Positions 16,681 to 23,577 of a stretch of 29,553 nt of DNA are shown here, one piece after another. Both the position numbers and the translations under genes were made by a program. The stretch's first letter is position 1. Each line of letters starts with the position of its first letter. This DNA is from Pseudomonadota bacterium. Its GTDB lineage: Bacteria > Pseudomonadota > Alphaproteobacteria > Caulobacterales > Caulobacteraceae. The notes beneath the pieces were generated by a model. It was given only the letters and a program-made list of their open reading frames with translations, was not told the DNA's origin and did not search any database. The stretch is from the NCBI GenBank assembly GCA_023428785.1, contig JAEYWU010000004.1:1-29553 (forward strand), given 5' to 3'.

Positions 16681-18830
16681 GTCTTGGGCTGCGCGTAACC
16701 CAGCCGCTCGTTCAGCTTCTCGAGCAGGTCCACGGCCGTGTCCGCGATGACCGAGCCGGGCGGATAGACGGCCGCCGCGCCCATGTTGATCAGGGGCTCG
16801 ACGTCCGCCGGGGGGATCACCCCGCCGACCACGATCATGATGTCCTCACGGCCCAGCTTCTTCAGTTCGGCCTTGAGCTCCGGCACCAGCGTCAGGTGCC
16901 CGGCCGCCAGCGAGCTGGCGCCGACCGCATGGACGTTGGCCTTCACCGCAGCCTCGGCGGCCTCTTCGGGCGTCTGGAACAGCGGCCCGGCCTCGGCCTG
17001 GAAGCCCAGGTCCTGATAGGCCGAGGCGACCACCTTCTGCCCCCGGGCGTGCCCGTCCGGGCCCAGCTTGGCGATCAGGATGCGCGGCGGCCCGCCGTCG
17101 TTTTCGACGAAGGCCGCGACCATGCCCCGCGCCCGGTCGATCTTCGGATCGGCCCCGGCCTCCTTCGCATAGACGCCCGACACCACCTCCGGCACGGCCT
17201 CGTGCCGCCCGAAGGCCGCCTCCAGCGCGTCAGAAATCTCGCCGACCGTCGCCTTGGCCCGCGCGGCGTTCACCGCCAGGGCCAGCAGGTTCTCTGACCC
17301 GCGCGCGCCCTCCGTCAGCGCGGACAGCGCGGCCTGCGTCGCCGCCTCGTCCCGCTCGGCCCGCAACCGCGCCAGCTTCTCCAGCTGTTTCGCCCGCACA
17401 GCCGCATTGTCGACCTTCAGCACCGGAATGTCGTCGGGCAGGTCCGAGAAATAGCGGTTCACGCCGACCACCGTCTGGCGGCCGGTGTCGATGCGCGCCT
17501 GGGTCCGGGCCGAGGCCTCCTCGATGCGCCGCTTGGGCACGCCGGCCTCGATGGCGGCGGCCATGCCGCCCAGCTTTTCGACTTCCTCGATATGCACCCA
17601 CGCCCGCTCGGCCAGGTCCCGTGTCAGGCTCTCGACATAGTAGGACCCGCCCCACGGATCGGCCGTCCAGGTCAGGTCGCTCTCGCGCGCCAGGAACAGC
17701 TGCGTGTTGCGCGCGATCCGGGCCGAGAAGTCCGTCGGCAGGGCCAGGGCCTCGTCCAGCGAATTGGTGTGCAGCGACTGGGTCCCGCCGCCGACCGCCG
17801 CCATGGCTTCGACGCAGGTCCGCGCCACGTTGTTGAACACATCCTGCGCCGCCAGCGACCAGCCCGAGGTCTGGCAGTGGGCGCGCAGGGCCAGCGACTT
17901 GGCCGACTTGGGCGCGAACTCCGACTGGATCAGCCTGGCCCACAGCAGCCGCCCGGCCCGCAGCTTGGCGATCTCCATGAAGGGGTTCATGCCGATGGCC
18001 CAGAAGAAGCTGAGCCGCGGCGCAAAGGCGTCGATATCCAGCCCGGCGTTCACCCCGGCGCGGGCGTATTCCACCCCATCGGCCAGCGTATAGGCCAGCT
18101 CCAGGTCGGCCGTCGCTCCGGCCTCCTGCATGTGATAGCCGCTGATCGAGATAGAATTGAACTTCGGCATTTCCCGGCTGGTGAAGCCGAAGATGTCCGA
18201 GATGATCCGCATCGAGGGCGCGGGCGGATACACATAGGTGTTCCGCACCATGAACTCTTTCAGGATGTCGTTCTGGATCGTCCCTGACAGCTGGGCCGGG
18301 GCCACGCCCTGCTCCTCGGCCGCCACGATATAGAGCGCCAGGATCGGCAGGACCGCCCCGTTCATCGTCATCGACACGCTCATCTTGTCGAGCGGAATGC
18401 CGTCGAACAGCGTGCGCATGTCCAGGATGGAATCGATCGCGACGCCCGCCATGCCGACGTCGCCGGCCACGCGCGGATGATCGGAATCGTAGCCCCGGTG
18501 CGTCGCCAGATCGAAGGCGATCGACAGCCCCATCTGACCGGCCGCGAGGTTCCTCCGATAGAAGGCGTTGGATTCCTCCGCCGTGGAGAAGCCCGCGTAC
18601 TGACGCACCGTCCAGGGGTTGGTCACATACATGGTCGGATAGGGACCCCGCCCATAGGGCGCGATCCCCGGCAGGCCGCCGGTGAAGTCCGCGCCCTCCA
18701 GCGCCTCGGGCCCATAGACCGGATCGACCGCGATGCGCTCGGGCGTGATCCACAGCGGACCTTCGCCCTTGGGCGTGGCGACCGGGGCAGCGCCGAAATC
18801 GACCTTCGAAAAATCGCTCGGAATGCCCAT
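16677..18830 (-). CDS. mutB: Methylmalonyl-CoA mutase, large subunit
   Basis: 717 residues. The N-terminal TIM barrel carries ATHRGYDSDHPRV and the RAHCQTSGWSL active-site His. The C-terminal cobalamin domain has DGHARG, whose His (about residue 594) ligates cobalt. The enzyme interconverts (R)-methylmalonyl-CoA and succinyl-CoA in propionate and branched-chain degradation. The start is the ATG at 18830, which shares one base with the mutA stop (TGATG); a GTG directly before it at 18833 is also possible and adds one residue. The small subunit gene precedes it on the same strand. The stop codon overlaps that of the anti-sigma gene in a CTAG. Confidence 0.96.
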   Translation of the reverse strand: MGIPSDFSKVDFGAAPVATPKGEGPLWITPERIAVDPVYGPEALEGADFTGGLPGIAPYGRGPYPTMYVTNPWTVRQYAGFSTAEESNAFYRRNLAAGQMGLSIAFDLATHRGYDSDHPRVAGDVGMAGVAIDSILDMRTLFDGIPLDKMSVSMTMNGAVLPILALYIVAAEEQGVAPAQLSGTIQNDILKEFMVRNTYVYPPAPSMRIISDIFGFTSREMPKFNSISISGYHMQEAGATADLELAYTLADGVEYARAGVNAGLDIDAFAPRLSFFWAIGMNPFMEIAKLRAGRLLWARLIQSEFAPKSAKSLALRAHCQTSGWSLAAQDVFNNVARTCVEAMAAVGGGTQSLHTNSLDEALALPTDFSARIARNTQLFLARESDLTWTADPWGGSYYVESLTRDLAERAWVHIEEVEKLGGMAAAIEAGVPKRRIEEASARTQARIDTGRQTVVGVNRYFSDLPDDIPVLKVDNAAVRAKQLEKLARLRAERDEAATQAALSALTEGARGSENLLALAVNAARAKATVGEISDALEAAFGRHEAVPEVVSGVYAKEAGADPKIDRARGMVAAFVENDGGPPRILIAKLGPDGHARGQKVVASAYQDLGFQAEAGPLFQTPEEAAEAAVKANVHAVGASSLAAGHLTLVPELKAELKKLGREDIMIVVGGVIPPADVEPLINMGAAAVYPPGSVIADTAVDLLEKLNERLGYAQPKT

Positions 18831-20188
18831 CACGCGGCTCCCTCGAAGGCGCTCGTCAAACTCACGGGCGCGAACCGGCCCGTCTCGGCCCTGCCCAGAA
18901 CCGGCTTCGCATCCGCCGGCCGGTGGACCGTGACCCCGATCATCTGCGCCTTGCCGTCCTTCAGTGCGGCGTCACGCCGGGTGCGGGCGTCCGCGACCTG
19001 ATCGGCCAGCCGGTCCAGCCCGGCCGTGATCCCGCCGCCCGCCTCGATCTGCTGGAACAGCGCCCAAGCAGCCCCGGCCATCTCGCGCGTCAGGCTCTCG
19101 ACGAACCAGGACCCGCCCGCCGGATCGGCGACCCGGCCCAGATGCGCCTCTTCCATCAGCACCAGCTGGATATTGCGCGCCTGTCTGAGCGCCAGCTCGG
19201 TCGGCGCCTCGGCGACCACGTCAAACGGGTCCAGCACCACCGCATCGGCCCCGCCGGCGCCCGCGCCGAACCCGGCCGCCGTCAGGCGCAGCAGGTTGGT
19301 CCAGGCGTCCGCCGCCGACAGCATCCGCCGCGATGACCGCGCCTCGATCCGCGCGGGCACAGCCGCGCCCGAGGCCTCGCACACCCGGCCCCAAAGCATG
19401 CGCGCCGCCCGTGTCTTGGCCAGCGTCGTAAAGGCCATGTTGTCCGCCGACAGGCCCAGCGTCACCCGCCGCAGCGCCTCGTCCGCCTTGAGCCCCGCGC
19501 CTTCCAGCGCCCGCGCGTAGGACACCGCGCCGGCCAGCATGGCCGCCAGTTCCTGCGCCTCGGTCCCGCCGGCCTCATGCACGAACCGCCCGGACGCCAG
19601 GAACAGCTCGGCCACAGGGTACGCCGCCTGATGCCGCATGGCCGTCTGCACGGCCGCGTCGAACAGGTCCGAACCCTCGCGCGCGATCGTCGTCACCGGG
19701 TCCAGATGAAACGCCAGCCTGGCCTGGGGCGAGCCCTTGGCCGTCACCGCCAGCCAGTTGGCCGCGTCCACCGCCGCCTCCCCGCCGTCCAGCGCCACCG
19801 GGGCCAGTTCGAGCAGAACCCCGTCCAGCGCCGCCGCCATGTCATCGGCCGAGCCGATGCCAGCCTCAACCACCGGAACCAGCACCGAGGCGGCCCCGCC
19901 CGACAGCTCCGCCAGCGCTTGCCTGTTCGCCTCGGTGGGGGATCCGGCGAAGATCCGGCTCCTCAGATCCCACGGCCGGGTCGTGTCCGCGGCGGGCGCC
20001 TTCCTCGGCCCCGTCGCCTCGCCCGCGTTCCATTCTCCGTACAGGGGCTGGACCTCGATGCCGTCCAGCGTGCGGCGAACGAGCGCTTCGAAGCGGGAGT
20101 CTGGCGCGGTCTTGGTCGCCGAGACGCGCCACGCGTCGAGCGACGGGTCGGCGAAGCCTTCGGTCAGGGACAAGGGTTTGCGGGTCAA
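18830..20188 (-). CDS. mutA: Methylmalonyl-CoA mutase, small subunit
   Basis: 452 residues forming only the TIM-barrel part of the mutase fold: PLYGEWNAGEA and RPWDLRSRIFAGSPTEANRQAL near the start, SFVESLTREMAGAAWALFQQIEAGGG near the end. The C-terminal cobalamin-like domain of longer MutA proteins (about 620-640 residues) is absent. The small subunit is catalytically inactive and supports the large one. The start is a TTG at 20188, backed by GGAGGA (20193-20198) 4 nt away; no ATG fits the ribosome site. It overlaps mutB by 1 nt. Upstream lies the 134-nt divergent gap to the lysis cassette. Confidence 0.9.
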   Translation of the reverse strand: MTRKPLSLTEGFADPSLDAWRVSATKTAPDSRFEALVRRTLDGIEVQPLYGEWNAGEATGPRKAPAADTTRPWDLRSRIFAGSPTEANRQALAELSGGAASVLVPVVEAGIGSADDMAAALDGVLLELAPVALDGGEAAVDAANWLAVTAKGSPQARLAFHLDPVTTIAREGSDLFDAAVQTAMRHQAAYPVAELFLASGRFVHEAGGTEAQELAAMLAGAVSYARALEGAGLKADEALRRVTLGLSADNMAFTTLAKTRAARMLWGRVCEASGAAVPARIEARSSRRMLSAADAWTNLLRLTAAGFGAGAGGADAVVLDPFDVVAEAPTELALRQARNIQLVLMEEAHLGRVADPAGGSWFVESLTREMAGAAWALFQQIEAGGGITAGLDRLADQVADARTRRDAALKDGKAQMIGVTVHRPADAKPVLGRAETGRFAPVSLTSAFEGAA

Positions 20189-20204
20189 CGGGTCCTCCGG
20201 TCGG

Positions 20205-20233
20205 GCCCGGTCATGGAACCCGGGGGACCGGGC
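20205..20233. repeat. Inverted repeat in the mutA / lysis-cassette divergent region
   Basis: GCCCGGTC (20205-20212) and GACCGGGC (20226-20233) are perfect 8-bp arms around a 13-nt spacer. It lies between mutA (starts 20188) and the holin-like gene (starts 20323). A regulator site or a transcript hairpin are both possible. Confidence 0.35.
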
Positions 20234-20322
20234 GTCAAGCTATCAGGATTGACCGTTTCGTCCCCGGCCGCCGCCCCGGCCGGACACTGACCCACAGGCA
20301 AATCCAACCTGTCGGAACGCAA

Positions 20323-20562
20323 ATGTCAGACCCCATCCCCCTGCCGGACCACCCCATCCGCCGCCACGTCCTGTGGCAGGCCTTCGATCGTCTCTGGCGG
20401 CCCTGCGCCGGCTGGATCGCCGTGATCGGCACCCTGTATGCCGGCGGCCTCGGCCATCTGATCGGCCGGCCGATGTCCGAGCCCTATCTGGGCCTGTGGC
20501 TGGCCTTCGTCGCCGCCCCGCTCGGCCTGAAGTCCATCGAGAAAATCCGGGGCGTGGCATGA
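20323..20562 (+). CDS. Holin-like small membrane protein
   Basis: 79 residues with two hydrophobic segments (about 30-46, WIAVIGTLYAGGLGHLI, and about 54-71, YLGLWLAFVAAPLGLKSI) and a short charged tail. Size, topology and position directly ahead of an endolysin, with a 4-nt ATGA overlap, match phage holins of alphaproteobacteria that form inner-membrane lesions. The protein alone is too short for a confident family call. A weak GGAAC lies before the ATG. First gene of the lysis cassette, divergent from mutA. Confidence 0.68.
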   Translation: MSDPIPLPDHPIRRHVLWQAFDRLWRPCAGWIAVIGTLYAGGLGHLIGRPMSEPYLGLWLAFVAAPLGLKSIEKIRGVA

Positions 20563-20987
20563 CCTTCGCCCTCTCCGCCCGCAGTCTCGCGCGCCTCGAC
20601 GGCGTCCATCCGGACCTCAAGCGCGTGGTCCAGCGCGCCATCCTGAAGTCGGTCCAGGACTTCACCGTCATCGAGGGCGTCCGCACGCCCGAGCGCCAGA
20701 AACAGCTCTACGCCCAGGGCCGCACGAAGCCCGGTCCCAAGGTCACCTGGACGCTGAACAGCCGCCATTTCGTCGATCCGGCGACCGGCTACGGCCAGGC
20801 CGTCGACCTCTGCCCCTTCCCCATCGACTGGTCCGATACGCGCAAATTCGACCGCATCGCCGACGCGATGTTCGCCGCCGCCCGCGATCTCGGCGTCCCG
20901 ATCCGCTGGGGCGCCGACTGGGACCGCGACGGCAAGCCTCGCGAACGCGGCGAAAGCGACAGCCCGCACTTTGAGCTGGCCCGATGA
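20559..20987 (+). CDS. M15-family peptidoglycan peptidase (endolysin)
   Basis: 142 residues matching phage L-alanyl-D-glutamate endopeptidases of the T5 endolysin type (M15C/VanY-like). GVRTPERQKQLYAQGRTKPG is at about 41-60. The zinc ligands are His70 in SRHF, Asp83 in GQAVDL and His137 in SPHFEL, with WGADWD before the last. No signal peptide is present, as expected for a holin-dependent cytoplasmic endolysin. It would cut peptide stems in the cell wall. ATGA overlap with the holin-like gene. All catalytic residues are present, so it appears functional. Confidence 0.9.
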   Translation: MTFALSARSLARLDGVHPDLKRVVQRAILKSVQDFTVIEGVRTPERQKQLYAQGRTKPGPKVTWTLNSRHFVDPATGYGQAVDLCPFPIDWSDTRKFDRIADAMFAAARDLGVPIRWGADWDRDGKPRERGESDSPHFELAR

Positions 20988-21121
20988 CTGTCTCTCTCAC
21001 AGGCATTGGGCCCACGCATTCGATGACCCGGGCCGGGCTGCCGAATGGCAGGGTTGGCAGGGTTTGGCAGGGTTGGCAGGGGGTTTTCTCCGGCCAACTG
21101 GCCGAGGAGGCCCGCCCATGA
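20984..21121 (+). CDS. Possible 45-residue ORF between endolysin and spanin
   Basis: Starts at an ATG overlapping the endolysin stop (ATGA) and ends at a TGA overlapping the next ATG (ATGA again), so it fills the 130-nt gap exactly. The peptide begins MTVSLTGIGPTHSMTRAGLP and includes WQGWQG encoded by a short tandem repeat; it has no membrane segment. The double overlap argues for translation, but no family is recognised and the repeat makes the region low in complexity. It may instead be a spacer that keeps ribosomes moving to the spanin gene. Confidence 0.42.
   Translation: MTVSLTGIGPTHSMTRAGLPNGRVGRVWQGWQGVFSGQLAEEARP
21046..21083 (+). repeat. Short tandem repeat, four copies of TGGCAGGG(T)
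   Basis: Units TGGCAGGGT, TGGCAGGGTT, TGGCAGGGT and TGGCAGGGGG run head to tail. The repeat lies inside the 45-residue frame and just before the Rz-like gene. Unit length varies by one base, so a change in copy number would shift the frame. Confidence 0.85.
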
Positions 21122-21552
21122 TCCGCTGGCGCGGCCTCACCGTCGTCGGTCGGATCACGGCGGCCCTCGCATTCCTGACCGCCCTCCTGCTGGCCGTGGC
21201 CCTGGCCGCTCGCTGGTGGGACGGCCTGACCGCCTGGCTGCCCTGGTCCGACGAGAGCCGGCTCGAACGCGCCGAGGTCCGCCTCGACCGACTCCAGACC
21301 GACCTCGCGGAACGCCAGGCCCAGGTCGAGACCCTCGAACGTCAGGCCGCCGCCTCCCACGCCGTCCATGAAACCCTCACCGAGGCCCGCGCTATCACCG
21401 CGCGCGCCACCGCCCATGCCGAAGCCGCTCCCCATGCCTCCACTGAAATCGATCCTGATCGCGCTGATCGCCTGCGCGACGCCGACCACCGCCTGTGCGC
21501 CCTTTCGCCCGACCTCTGCACCGACGATCGGCCCGCCGCCCCTGGCGCTTGA
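21118..21552 (+). CDS. Inner-membrane spanin (Rz-like)
   Basis: 144 residues. One N-terminal membrane helix (about 9-34, VVGRITAALAFLTALLLAVALAARWW) is followed by a long charged helix rich in Arg, Glu, Ala and Leu heptads (about 45-105, RLERAEVRLDRLQTDLAERQAQVETLERQ), predicted as a coiled coil. This N-in, C-out layout is that of Rz i-spanins, which bridge the periplasm and fuse the membranes late in lysis. Two Cys lie near the C-terminus (CALSPDLC). A longer frame to 20971 exists, but the ATG at 21118 begins directly at the membrane segment. The o-spanin gene is nested in its 3' part in another frame. Confidence 0.75.
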   Translation: MIRWRGLTVVGRITAALAFLTALLLAVALAARWWDGLTAWLPWSDESRLERAEVRLDRLQTDLAERQAQVETLERQAAASHAVHETLTEARAITARATAHAEAAPHASTEIDPDRADRLRDADHRLCALSPDLCTDDRPAAPGA

Positions 21553-21682
21553 AGCCTGCCGCCTGCCGATCCTGCCGGACGGCCCGGTGACCTGGGCCGA
21601 CCTCGAACGGGTCTACCTCGGACGCGGTGCGGCCATCCTGGACTGCGACCTCAAACGCCGGCTGGCCCTCGCTTCACCTTGA
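21416..21682 (+). CDS. Outer-membrane spanin lipoprotein (Rz1-like), nested in Rz frame
   Basis: 88 residues from the ATG at 21416 (82 from the alternative ATG at 21434). A short basic N-region (PPLK) precedes the hydrophobic stretch SILIALIA and a lipobox LIAC; a second Cys follows in TTAC. After the signal it is Pro-rich (FRPTSAPTIGPPPLALEAC), as Rz1 proteins are. It begins inside the Rz-like gene in a different frame and runs 130 nt beyond its stop, the overlapping architecture known for lambda Rz/Rz1. The C-terminus (WADLERVYLGRGAAILDCDLKRR) resembles the tail of small phage lipoproteins found after endolysins. Confidence 0.72.
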   Translation: MPKPLPMPPLKSILIALIACATPTTACAPFRPTSAPTIGPPPLALEACRLPILPDGPVTWADLERVYLGRGAAILDCDLKRRLALASP

Positions 21683-21716
21683 CGGCTAGGGTGGGGCCAC
21701 AGTCGGAGACGTTCCC

Positions 21717-22727
21717 ATGATCGACCGCCGCTCGCTCCTCGCCGCCACGGCCGCTGTCGCCGCCCTTCCCGGTGCGGCCAGGGCGCGCCAGACCGGCTGG
21801 TCCGCCCGCGCCGATCTTCCGTGGGTCACCCAGGAGATTTACGCCGCCGGACTCGACCAAAAGATCTGGACCGCCGGCGGCCTCGTCGCCCGGCCGGGCG
21901 GGATGCACATCAACGACCGGACCGCCGTCTATGACCCGGCCTCCGATAGCTGGACCGAAGGCCCCCGCCTCCCCCAACCGCGTCACCACCCGATGCTGGT
22001 CGGGGCCGAGGGCCGGGTCTGGGCCTTCGGCGGCTATGACCGCCGCGACGGCGGCGACTGGACCGCCATGACCGATGTCTGGGCCACCGACCGGGGCGTC
22101 TGGGCCCAGGTCGGCCAGATGCCGTCCCGTCTGTGCGAGACCGTGGGCCTGGGGATCGGCGACCGCATCCACCTCGTCTCGGGCCGCAGCCCCATCGGCG
22201 ACGCCAACGGCGAATGGACCGATCAGGGCGACGTCGACAGCCACCTCGTCTTCATCGCGTCGGAGAACCGCTGGGAGACGGCCCGGCCCATCCCCATGGC
22301 CCGCAACTCGGCCGCCGGCGCGGTTCTGGACGGCAAGCTTTGGGTGGCAGGCGGCCGCACGGTCCAGGGCGGCGGCACGGGCCGCCTCGACCGCTACGAT
22401 CCGCAGACCGACGCCTGGGACACCCTCGCCCCCATCCCGGCCTCGACCACCGGCCAGCAGGTCGGCGGGGGCCTCGCCATGGCGGCGCTGGACGGCAAGT
22501 TGGTCGCCTTCGGCGGCGAATGGTTCGTGCGCGGCGGCGGCGGGGTCTTTTCCGAAACCTGGATCTACGATCCGGTCGCCGACGCCTGGGACCGTGGCCC
22601 GGACATGCTCACGCCGCGCCACGGTCTGGCGGCCGTCGAGGCGGGCGGAGTGATCTTCGCCATCGCGGGTGGCCGGCTGGTGTCGGGCGGCGCCGCCACC
22701 GCCACGCTTGAGGCCTTCAGCCTCTGA
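21717..22727 (+). CDS. Secreted Kelch-repeat protein
   Basis: 336 residues. The N-terminus (MIDRRSLLAATAAVAALPGAARA) is a likely twin-arginine signal with Arg4-Arg5. The mature part has about six Kelch blades marked by Gly-Gly pairs and Trp: IWTAGGLV, VWAFGGYD, IHLVSGRS, LWVAGGRTV, LVAFGGEW and IFAIAGGRL, with YDP-A-DSW strands between. Kelch propellers bind partners or act as galactose oxidase or sialate epimerase-like enzymes; no copper-site Tyr-Cys pair is evident. A GGAG lies about 8 nt before the ATG. It follows the lysis cassette by 34 nt but looks like an ordinary periplasmic gene. Function unknown. Confidence 0.82.
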   Translation: MIDRRSLLAATAAVAALPGAARARQTGWSARADLPWVTQEIYAAGLDQKIWTAGGLVARPGGMHINDRTAVYDPASDSWTEGPRLPQPRHHPMLVGAEGRVWAFGGYDRRDGGDWTAMTDVWATDRGVWAQVGQMPSRLCETVGLGIGDRIHLVSGRSPIGDANGEWTDQGDVDSHLVFIASENRWETARPIPMARNSAAGAVLDGKLWVAGGRTVQGGGTGRLDRYDPQTDAWDTLAPIPASTTGQQVGGGLAMAALDGKLVAFGGEWFVRGGGGVFSETWIYDPVADAWDRGPDMLTPRHGLAAVEAGGVIFAIAGGRLVSGGAATATLEAFSL

Positions 22728-22732
22728 GCGTC

Positions 22733-23191
22733 CTAGCCGCGGCCCAGATAGACCACCCGGCGCTTGCCGGCGGCCCGACCGGCCTCGACGTGTCGGTCGT
22801 GGGCGCCAGAAGCACGCGCCTCTTCCTCATGCTCCTCCACCCAGTGGGTGCTCTCGATGTCCTTCTGCAGGGCGCCGGCCGCTAGGGCGTGGGCGGGGAA
22901 CAGGGTGTCGACCACCGCCCCCGCGAACGGCACCGCCGCGGTCGCCGTATCGGAAACCAGATAGAGCGCCATTCTCAGCAGTGTCGCTGGCGACGCCTTG
23001 GCCCGGACGCCCTGGATCATCAGCCATCCCCCGGCCCCCACCGTATAGGCGTCACCGACCCCGGGGATCCAGGTCAGCAGGCCGTCCATACCGATGCCGA
23101 TCGGGCCGACGCCCACGGCCCGGTCGGAGAGCTTCTTCACGCCCTCGACATTGGACCAGATCTTTTCGATATCCCGGATCGACTTGGCCAT
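22733..23191 (-). CDS. DUF4112 family membrane protein
   Basis: 152 residues from the ATG at 23191 (MAKSIRDIEKIWSNVEGVKKL). The family core is present: PIGIGMDGLLTWIPGVGDAYTVGAGGWLMIQGVRAKAS, then LLRMALYLVSDTATAAVPFAGAVVDTLFPAH, giving two hydrophobic regions. The C-terminal tail is rich in Glu, Ala and Arg. DUF4112 has no established function. GGGAG sits 7 nt upstream of the start. It converges with the Kelch gene (5-nt gap) and is divergent from the YbjQ gene over 65 nt. Confidence 0.85.
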   Translation of the reverse strand: MAKSIRDIEKIWSNVEGVKKLSDRAVGVGPIGIGMDGLLTWIPGVGDAYTVGAGGWLMIQGVRAKASPATLLRMALYLVSDTATAAVPFAGAVVDTLFPAHALAAGALQKDIESTHWVEEHEEEARASGAHDRHVEAGRAAGKRRVVYLGRG

Positions 23192-23220
23192 TTGGGGCTC
23201 CCTCAGCGCCACCCTAACGC

Positions 23221-23230
23221 TTAACCATTA
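23221..23230. promoter_or_regulatory. CtrA half-site-like sequence
   Basis: TTAACCAT in the 65-nt divergent gap between DUF4112 and ybjQ matches the half-site to which the cell-cycle regulator CtrA can bind in Caulobacter. Only one half-site is present, so the assignment is weak. Confidence 0.22.
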
Positions 23231-23256
23231 CGCCCGTTCAACCAAGGAGAATCGTC

Positions 23257-23577
23257 ATGCTGGTGTCCACCACCCCGACCATCGAAGGCCGCCCGGTCCG
23301 CGACTACCTCGGCGTGGTCGCCGGAGAGGCGATCCTGGGGGCCAACATCTTCCGCGACGTTTTCGCCAGCGTACGTGACGTCATCGGCGGCCGTTCGGGC
23401 TCCTACGAGAAGGTCCTGCGTCAGGCCCGCGAGGAGGCCCTGGCCGAGATGGAGGCTGCGGCCCGCCAGCTGGGCGCCGACGCCGTGATCGGGATCGACT
23501 ATGACTATGAGACCCTGGGCGCCAACGGCTCCATGCTGATGGTCGCCGTCTCCGGAACCGCCGTACGGCTCGGATGA
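23257..23577 (+). CDS. YbjQ/UPF0145 family protein
   Basis: 106 residues matching the YbjQ fold: STTPTIEGRPVRDYLGVVAGEAILGANIFRD, SYEKVLRQAREEALAEMEAAARQLGADAVIGIDYDYETLG and MLMVAVSGTAV. The family forms pentameric rings and is often annotated as heavy-metal binding, without proven function. AAGGAGA precedes the ATG by about 6 nt. The stop overlaps the next gene by 4 nt (ATGA), so the two are co-translated. Confidence 0.9.
   Translation: MLVSTTPTIEGRPVRDYLGVVAGEAILGANIFRDVFASVRDVIGGRSGSYEKVLRQAREEALAEMEAAARQLGADAVIGIDYDYETLGANGSMLMVAVSGTAVRLG

Noticed and set aside
17230..18753. A 507-codon minus-strand frame within mutB
   Set aside because: It is an alternative frame of mutB with low-complexity Arg/Gly/Ala sequence; the mutB frame has the full mutase motifs.
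20232..20255. TTGACGC (minus) and TTGACCG (plus) as divergent promoters of mutA and the lysis cassette
   Set aside because: Both match the -35 consensus, but neither has a GCTANAWC-like -10 at 10-14 nt, so I do not list them as promoters.
21046..21083. The TGGCAGGG repeats as a CRISPR array
   Set aside because: Units are 9-10 nt, adjacent, without spacers, and there are no cas genes.
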